Shown here one piece after another: positions 52,502 through 57,177 of a stretch of DNA of 57,177 bases. This DNA comes from Hyphomicrobiales bacterium (lineage in GTDB: Bacteria; Pseudomonadota; Alphaproteobacteria; Rhizobiales; Methyloligellaceae), in assembly GCA_028280515.1 (NCBI GenBank), contig JANQLP010000180.1:1-57177 (forward strand). Reading direction: 5' to 3'. The notes under the pieces are model-generated. The model ran no database searches and was not told the DNA's origin. It worked only from the letters and a program-made list of their open reading frames with translations. A program made the translations under genes and the position numbers. The first letter of the stretch is position 1. Each line of letters begins with the position of its first letter.

Positions 52502-52723
52502 TCAGAGCGCAAGCTCGACGATTTCTATCACGGTCAAAACGCAGAGAATTGCCATGCCCACCTGAAACGCCCATTTCGCACTTGTCTGGATGGCGCGGCC
52601 AACGTCGTCCAACCGCCCCTTCGCAGCGCGCAGCGACCACCGGTGCAGGTCGGCCATAGCGACAATCATGATCAGAAACACGACGGCTGTCAGCGCTTCC
52701 ATCAGCAAAACCACATAGGGCAT
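52502..52723 (-). CDS. 73-residue two-helix membrane protein under NsrR-like control
   Basis: Start at the ATG at 52723: MPYVVLLMEALTAVVFLIMI (helix 1), a short cytoplasmic basic loop with HRWSLRAAKGRLDDVGRAIQ and a second helix (AKWAFQVGMAILCVLTVIEI). First gene of an operon with the 37-residue protein and nsrR. Two palindromic NsrR-like sites lie 29-76 bases upstream. A role in nitric-oxide metabolism or protection is inferred from this context only. Confidence 0.7.
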   Translation of the reverse strand: MPYVVLLMEALTAVVFLIMIVAMADLHRWSLRAAKGRLDDVGRAIQTSAKWAFQVGMAILCVLTVIEIVELAL

Positions 52724-52751
52724 CGGGGCCTCACGAGCTTCAAGATGATTT

Positions 52752-52774
52752 AAGATGTATAAATTATACATTTT
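52752..52774. promoter_or_regulatory. NsrR-like operator, site 1
   Basis: 11-1-11 palindrome: AAGATGTATAA, one base, TTATACATTTT. Ten of eleven positions are symmetric and it matches the known NsrR pattern (AAGATG-type half sites). Confidence 0.75.
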
Positions 52775-52776
52775 TA

Positions 52777-52799
52777 AAAATGTTTTGTAAATACATTTT
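52777..52799. promoter_or_regulatory. NsrR-like operator, site 2
   Basis: AAAATGTTTTG, one base, AAATACATTTT; nine of eleven positions are symmetric. Centre 25 bp from site 1, so both could be occupied on one face of the helix. Confidence 0.6.
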
Positions 52800-52892
52800 T
52801 TATGGCACGCCCGCCGGAACAGGTGCAGGCCGGCGCAAACCGCGGCGCCGAACCGAAGACCCATGACGCCCGGGTTTTTCAGGCCACAGTCA

Positions 52893-53480
52893 CTAGTCCT
52901 TGCGCAGGTGGACTTTGTCCGGATTGAGTTTGTAACTCCACGGCAGGCCGGCATTCTTCCAGCCGTTCACCGAGCGCCACGGCGCGTCGGGATTCTCCTT
53001 CGAGCTTGAGCCCTCGAAGCCGTCAACCACGACATAGACCTTCTCGAACCCCTTACCATCAAGCGCCTTGGCCGACGGTGCGCCGCGCGTTCCGCCGGAC
53101 CGGCACATCAGGATGACGGGCGCGCTCTTGTCGAGCCCCTGCGCTTTCAGGGCTTTCTCGACTCCGGCCGCGAAATCCGGGTTCTTCTCCATCATGAGGA
53201 CCGGTTTCTTGGGGTTCCATTTTGCCGGATTGACCAGAAGGTAAGGCACGTTGGCGTCGATCATGTCGGTGTAACCGGTGAACATGATCTCGACCGGCTC
53301 GCGAACATCGACGAACAGCACTTCCTTGCCCTTGTCCTTCTTCATGGCCGCCGCTTCGGCAGCGGTGAGATACAGACCCCAGGGGGTCTGCTTTTTCGGG
53401 TCTTTCGGCTCAGGCGCACCGTGCGCCGCCGCCGATCCGAGTGCGATGGCCAACGCCATCGCAAGTGGAAGCGTCTTCAT
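52893..53480 (-). CDS. Periplasmic rhodanese-domain protein
   Basis: 195 residues from the ATG at 53480 (GAGGAG upstream; the longer frame is unsupported). Signal peptide MKTLPLAMALAIALGSAAAH. Rhodanese features: LFVDVREPVEIMFTGYTDMI, the active-site loop LMCRSGGTRG with its Cys, and a C-terminal DGFEGSSSKENPDAPWRSVN segment, which occurs in exported rhodaneses of denitrifying bacteria as I recall. It would handle sulfane sulfur in the periplasm. Downstream of the DsrE-like gene, 10 bp apart. Confidence 0.88.
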   Translation of the reverse strand: MKTLPLAMALAIALGSAAAHGAPEPKDPKKQTPWGLYLTAAEAAAMKKDKGKEVLFVDVREPVEIMFTGYTDMIDANVPYLLVNPAKWNPKKPVLMMEKNPDFAAGVEKALKAQGLDKSAPVILMCRSGGTRGAPSAKALDGKGFEKVYVVVDGFEGSSSKENPDAPWRSVNGWKNAGLPWSYKLNPDKVHLRKD

Positions 53481-53490
53481 GGGATTCTCC

Positions 53491-54030
53491 TCAAAACGAC
53501 ATGACGGTAGCGTTGGCGGCAAGCAGCTTGTCGGCCATCGCCGCGGGCTTGGCCTGCCCGACGCCGTCAAGCAGCGCATCCGCACCCACACCCTTGTTGG
53601 GCAGGTAGATGGCGCACACTGAAACCTTGCCGCCCTGTTGCATGATCGCCTGCATCAGTTTCTGCGGGCTCATGCCTTTCGGCTTTTGCGGCGCTCTCGC
53701 GCTTGCCGGCGCATGTTTCAGCGCAATGTCGCCCGCCGGTCCGCACAGCAGGACGTCGACGTTCGTGCCCTTCTTCAGCGACTGCATGCTCAGCACCATC
53801 GCCATGAGTTGCGTTTGCGGCTCGGCGGCGGTCAGAATGGTCACCAGATTGGGCTTGGCGGTTTCGGCGCGCGGAGCGGTCACCATCGCCACGACGAGTG
53901 TGAACGCAACCAACGGCGCCAACACAAGCCAGCGCCAACCGGCCTGCGGGCCGGCAGAACGCGGAACAGACACGGCAATGGGAGCACCGGGCCGGGCCAT
54001 GAGATTTCCTGATTCGATGTTTCGGGTCAC
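53491..54030 (-). CDS. Membrane-anchored DsrE-like protein
   Basis: 179 residues from a GTG at 54030 that has AGGAGG 7 nt upstream; the ATG at 54057 has no such site. An N-terminal membrane segment (WRWLVLAPLVAFTLVVAMVT) is followed by a DsrE-type fold: KPNLVTILTAAEPQTQLMAM, GTNVDVLLCGPAGDIALKHA, and a conserved Cys in KVSVCAIYLPNKG. DsrE proteins relay sulfur. It is cotranscribed with the rhodanese gene. The operon promoter contains a GTGAC-TTA-GTCAC dyad at 54084-54096. Confidence 0.75.
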   Translation of the reverse strand: MTRNIESGNLMARPGAPIAVSVPRSAGPQAGWRWLVLAPLVAFTLVVAMVTAPRAETAKPNLVTILTAAEPQTQLMAMVLSMQSLKKGTNVDVLLCGPAGDIALKHAPASARAPQKPKGMSPQKLMQAIMQQGGKVSVCAIYLPNKGVGADALLDGVGQAKPAAMADKLLAANATVMSF

Positions 54031-54083
54031 GGCAGACCTCCTGATTGATGGCATCACTCTAGGCGGTCATGCCGTCATGGTAT

Positions 54084-54096
54084 GTGACTTAGTCAC
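54084..54096. promoter_or_regulatory. CRP/FNR-like dyad upstream of the DsrE-rhodanese operon
   Basis: GTGAC, TTA, GTCAC; 54-66 bases before the GTG start. Resembles CRP/FNR-family half sites but with a shortened spacer, so the regulator is uncertain. Confidence 0.45.
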
Positions 54097-54240
54097 CAAT
54101 GCGGTTGTCCGGAGCCAAGTTGGGCATTTCAAACCGGCTCATGAGAGCGTATCAGGCGTTGTGAGCGCGGTTCTTCCGGGAACATTGTTTCCCGGTTGAT
54201 AAAAAAGCAAAATCTTGGTCTGAGTAGTGCCAGGTGCGGC

Positions 54241-56106
54241 ATGTGGAACGCGGCCCTGGTATGGAGTGCAACCGTGGCAAAGCACGGGACAGACTATCGT
54301 CACGAACTGGCGGAAATCGAAGCGTTTTCCGACCTGTCCGCCGAGCAGCTTGCCGAGCTCGAGGCGCAGGTCGATCTCGTAACGATAGACGGCGGCGAGG
54401 TTCTCGTGCGCACGGGTGACCCCTCCGACACGCTGTTTCTCGTCGTGTCGGGCCGTTTCCTCGTGACCGTACCGGGCCAGCGCCGGCCCATCGCCGAAAT
54501 CGGGACAGGGAACTCGATCGGCGAGATCGGCTTCTTTTCCGGTTTTGCGCGCACCGCGACGGTCACTGCCGCGCGCGACAGCCTCCTTCTGAAACTGACC
54601 CGCAAGGATTTCGACGCGCTGTGTGACCACGCGCCTGAAGTCTGGCCGAAGATCGTCGCCATGCTGGCGCGGCGGCTGGTCCGCATCGCAACCCGCGATC
54701 CAGAGTTCAAGCGCAGCCGGGAACGCACGATCGCGCTGTGCCACGCCGGGGAAGAGCCGATTGATGGGAAATTCCTGGCTGAACTCAGGCAGGCATTCGA
54801 ATCGGAGTATCGCTGCCGGTTTCTGACCTCCGAAACGATGCGGCAGGAATTCCCGGACCTCGAGGCAAGCGACCCGCAGCGCGTCACCCGATGGCTCAAC
54901 GACGAAGAGGTGAAATATGACTATCTCGTCTTCGTTGCGGACCCGGAACTGAACAACTGGTCGCGGCTGGTGATCCGCCATGCGGACACGGTCCTGCGCA
55001 TCGCCTGCCATGCTGGTGAGGAAGCGGGCAGATTGCACCCCCTGAACCCGCTGGAGACGTTCGCGGAGCAGGTGCACGAGACGGACGCGCAGCGGCTGGT
55101 TCTGTTGCATCGCCATGCCGGAGAAATAAAGGGGACGCGCTTCTGGCTGGAAGACCGTGCCGTTCGCATGCACCATCACGTCAGGGCCGCTTCCAGATCC
55201 GACTATGACAGGCTGCTGCGGTTCCTGAGCCGCCGGGCGCTGGGGCTCGTGGCCTGCGGCGGCGGTGCATATTGCGCGGCGCACATCGGCATGTTCCAGG
55301 CCTTCAACGAGGCCGGTCTCGAGTTCGATATCATGGGCGGCACAAGCGGCGGCGCGGCAATGCTCGGCGCCTATGCCAGGGGCATCGAGCCGGATGAACT
55401 GGAACGCCGGACGCACGACATTTTCATAACGAATGGCGCCATGCGCCGCGCAACCTGGCCGCGATACAGCTTCCTCGACCACAAGGTTTTCGATGCCTGT
55501 CTGGCCCGTCACTATGGCACGACGCGTATCGAGGATCTCTCGATCCCCTATTTTGCGATGTCCACGAATCTCTCCGACAGCCGCATGCACTGCCTGCGCG
55601 AGGGCGAGCTGTGGCGGGGCATCCGCGCGTCCAGCGCCATTCCGGGCCTGCTGCCCCCGGTCTACACGGAGGACGGGCAGGTGCTGGTCGACGGCTCGCT
55701 GCTCGACAATGTGCCGTTAAAGCAGATGCGCGATCTCAAGTCCGGACCGAATGTGGTCATCAACTTCGACCCGCCCGAGATCAAGGTGCCGGGGCTCGAA
55801 TATGACGAGCTTCCCTCACGTGGCGAACTGTTTCGGTCGATGCTGTTTCCGTTTTTCCGCGAGCCGCCCCCGAAAGCGCCGGGACCCGGCAGCATCCTCA
55901 CCCGCAGTCTGGCCGTGAAACGCCAGGACTTCCGCCAGTTCCTGACCGAAACCGATCTCCTGTTCGTGCCGCCTCTGCCTGAGAACATGTCCATCCTGGA
56001 CTGGCGGCGCCACGCGGAGTTGCGCGGGCAGGCCTACGAATATGGATGCAAGGTGATCGCACAGCAGCGCGAGTGCGGACATGCCGTTCTCGCCGGCAAG
56101 CCGTAA
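54241..56106 (+). CDS. Patatin-like phospholipase with N-terminal cyclic-nucleotide-binding domain
   Basis: 621 residues from the ATG at 54241; a TTG at 54196 would add 15. Residues about 20-150 are a CRP-type cNMP-binding domain (LVRTGDPSDTLFLVVSGRFL, GNSIGEIGFFSGFARTATVT). A patatin domain follows: LGLVACGGGAYCAAHIGMFQ, nucleophile in GGTSGG, and catalytic Asp in LVDGSLLDNVPLKQM. This is the bacterial relative of neuropathy target esterase (NTE/RssA), a lysophospholipase. The central region 160-330 is less clear. Single gene. Confidence 0.85.
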   Translation: MWNAALVWSATVAKHGTDYRHELAEIEAFSDLSAEQLAELEAQVDLVTIDGGEVLVRTGDPSDTLFLVVSGRFLVTVPGQRRPIAEIGTGNSIGEIGFFSGFARTATVTAARDSLLLKLTRKDFDALCDHAPEVWPKIVAMLARRLVRIATRDPEFKRSRERTIALCHAGEEPIDGKFLAELRQAFESEYRCRFLTSETMRQEFPDLEASDPQRVTRWLNDEEVKYDYLVFVADPELNNWSRLVIRHADTVLRIACHAGEEAGRLHPLNPLETFAEQVHETDAQRLVLLHRHAGEIKGTRFWLEDRAVRMHHHVRAASRSDYDRLLRFLSRRALGLVACGGGAYCAAHIGMFQAFNEAGLEFDIMGGTSGGAAMLGAYARGIEPDELERRTHDIFITNGAMRRATWPRYSFLDHKVFDACLARHYGTTRIEDLSIPYFAMSTNLSDSRMHCLREGELWRGIRASSAIPGLLPPVYTEDGQVLVDGSLLDNVPLKQMRDLKSGPNVVINFDPPEIKVPGLEYDELPSRGELFRSMLFPFFREPPPKAPGPGSILTRSLAVKRQDFRQFLTETDLLFVPPLPENMSILDWRRHAELRGQAYEYGCKVIAQQRECGHAVLAGKP

Positions 56107-56178
56107 CGCCGCGGCCAGCCACCGCTACAACGCGCCACACCCGCCATATCCGCCATATCCGCACAAACCGGATGACAC

Positions 56179-56808
56179 TCAGATGTCGATGTAGAGGCCG
56201 GTCGTCACGTACAGCGCCAGCCAGGCGAAAACCGCCACGGTCGGGTAGAAGGTGAAACCGAAGCCGAACGAGCGGAGGTAGCTGTTGTGGTGATAGCCGA
56301 GCCAGTAGAGCACACGGCCGGAAAAGAACATGGCGCCAAGCACCGGCAACGCCTCGGCATCGACCGGCAGCACATAGAGCGCCAGCGCCGCATTGCCCAC
56401 GAAATAGACCAGGAACTGTTCAAACGTGTTGTGCAGGAAGCGCACATTGATATCGAGCGGCGAGTCACGCCTCACCTCTCCGCCGCTGAAATGCTCCGGA
56501 TTGAGCCGCTGTGCCGCCACCACGGCGATCACCGCGAGTGCGGGGAACAATGCCAATGCAGCCACCTTCGCCACCAGCGCCAGCCTGTCCGCGACACCCC
56601 ATGCGGCGGGCTGCCACTCGACCGCATGTTGCGCCACGGCGTAGACCGCAAGGCATGAAATCGCCGCGCCGACGAACACTTTGACGTAGGTCCAGACGCG
56701 CGTCGTCAGTCCGAAGGGGGGCCGCTGGCGGATCCGGTTGCCGCGCCGGGGCGCCGCGCCTACCTCGTCCGTATGTGTCAGATCTGCGGTCATGGTACTT
56801 GAGGTCAT
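56179..56808 (-). CDS. MAPEG-family membrane protein
   Basis: 209 residues from the ATG at 56808; a second ATG at 56793 is possible and the longer frame to 57174 is unsupported. Four hydrophobic helices: WTYVKVFVGAAISCLAVYAV, LALVAKVAALALFPALAVIA, QFLVYFVGNAALALYVLPVD, and FGFTFYPTVAVFAWLALYVT. The NVRFLHNTFEQFLVYFVGNA segment is typical of MAPEG proteins (eicosanoid and glutathione metabolism), whose bacterial roles are varied. Divergent from the gene at 57110. Confidence 0.75.
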   Translation of the reverse strand: MTSSTMTADLTHTDEVGAAPRRGNRIRQRPPFGLTTRVWTYVKVFVGAAISCLAVYAVAQHAVEWQPAAWGVADRLALVAKVAALALFPALAVIAVVAAQRLNPEHFSGGEVRRDSPLDINVRFLHNTFEQFLVYFVGNAALALYVLPVDAEALPVLGAMFFSGRVLYWLGYHHNSYLRSFGFGFTFYPTVAVFAWLALYVTTGLYIDI

Positions 56809-56963
56809 TGAATTCGTTTCTTTTCTTCGCGCCGCTGCGCCGTTGGTCCGTCCGAAAGCGCAGCAAGCATGCTGGCCGCTCCGCATGTTGCCGCTGCATA
56901 TGTCTACTCTCCCCGCGCGATACAATGCCGGGCGCAACGAAAGTCGGCCCCAATCGCCATTTC

Positions 56964-56979
56964 TGTGATGTGCGTCACG
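56964..56979. promoter_or_regulatory. CRP-like site 1
   Basis: TGTGA, six bases, TCACG. One base off the TGTGA-N6-TCACA consensus. About 160 bases upstream of the MAPEG start and 131 before the secreted-protein start. Confidence 0.5.
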
Positions 56980-57024
56980 CCGCGCGCCGGCACGCTCGCC
57001 CTTTTTCCCGTCAAACGCCCATTG

Positions 57025-57040
57025 TGTGACGGCGGTCACA
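57025..57040. promoter_or_regulatory. CRP-like site 2
   Basis: TGTGA, six bases, TCACA: an exact CRP-type consensus, and symmetric out to GTGTGAC/GTCACAC. 70 bases before the ATG at 57110. Confidence 0.65.
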
Positions 57041-57109
57041 CGGAATTTGGCACCGCCTCTCCATCTCCTCCTCATCGGACGGACAACCGCCAAGGATGGA
57101 GAGCTGACC

Positions 57110-57177
57110 ATGAACACCTTCAGAAACGCCCTTTTCGCAGGACTCGCAGCCGCAACCCTGTTCTCAACGGCCAATTC
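57110..57177 (+). CDS. Start of a secreted protein, cut by the window
   Basis: ATG at 57110 with GGAGAG upstream. Only 22 residues visible: MNTFRNALFAGLAAATLFST and AN, a signal peptide. The promoter contains an exact CRP-type palindrome. Neighbouring NsrR and sulfur genes make a denitrification or nitrogen-oxide protein (for example a copper nitrite reductase) conceivable, but the sequence seen cannot show this. Confidence 0.6.
   Translation, partial: MNTFRNALFAGLAAATLFSTAN

Overview
The window looks like alphaproteobacterial DNA, probably Hyphomicrobiales. The right third (about 38.1-57.2 kb) is GC-rich and carries the family-typical run rsmI-yraN-gshB, an Rrf2/NsrR regulator, CaiB-type CoA-transferases and MAPEG and patatin genes. 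The left two thirds (1 to about 38.07 kb) is lower in GC and packed with recombinases, conjugation-type ATPases, toxins and defence genes. The clearest boundary is at about 38.06 kb. There comM (Mg-chelatase-like ATPase) is cut off after its first 347 codons, and a large serine recombinase gene runs straight into the break. No 3' part of comM was found, so the other end of the insertion probably lies left of base 1, or has been lost.

Region by region. (1) 1-9.9 kb, minus strand: a HlyC-type acyltransferase, a secreted TPR protein and a giant RTX protein (at least 2503 residues, cut by the window) with a kexin/subtilisin-type protease core and P-domain. No type I secretion genes are in view. 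(2) 10.7-23.6 kb: a surface or phage-tail-like protein with an S74 chaperone, a ParE-type toxin-antitoxin pair, two HerA/VirD4-like ATPases, small conserved proteins, and an inserted cassette (18.06-22.19 kb) with a secreted Arg/Gln-rich polymorphic toxin and its immunity protein. (3) 24.0-26.6 kb: a compact two-gene unit in which a TIR domain is fused to a DeoR-type sugar-sensor domain and followed by a PfkB sugar kinase. This is the best candidate for an undescribed system. A nonsense-interrupted YTGPGGG-repeat mini-gene lies beside it. (4) 26.6-29.4 kb: serine recombinase, XRE regulator and RuvC-like nuclease. (5) 29.4-35.2 kb: a defence cassette flanked by an 18-bp inverted repeat. It holds a HEPN-like protein, a type II-short CBASS (CD-NTase, E2, patatin effector) and, divergently, a sigma-like/helical/ImmA-IrrE three-gene operon that may control it. 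(6) 35.2-38.1 kb: tyrosine recombinase, small membrane protein and the second serine recombinase. (7) 38.1-57.2 kb: chromosome, with a lower-GC islet (40.4-43.2 kb) carrying a lone DUF4062-HEAT protein, then fatty-acid/CoA metabolism, gshB-yraN-rsmI, and a nitric-oxide-type regulon (NsrR, tandem NsrR-like operators, two tiny membrane proteins, rhodanese, DsrE-like protein) ending in the start of a secreted protein behind two CRP-like sites.

Taken together, the left part reads as a composite defence and toxin island in comM. The gene set of its middle part (S74 protein, HerA-like ATPases, serine recombinase with a tiny leader ORF) resembles what I recall from Patescibacteria contigs as much as from Proteobacteria; that resemblance is memory-based and untested. 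All product names come from reading translated sequence without database searches.
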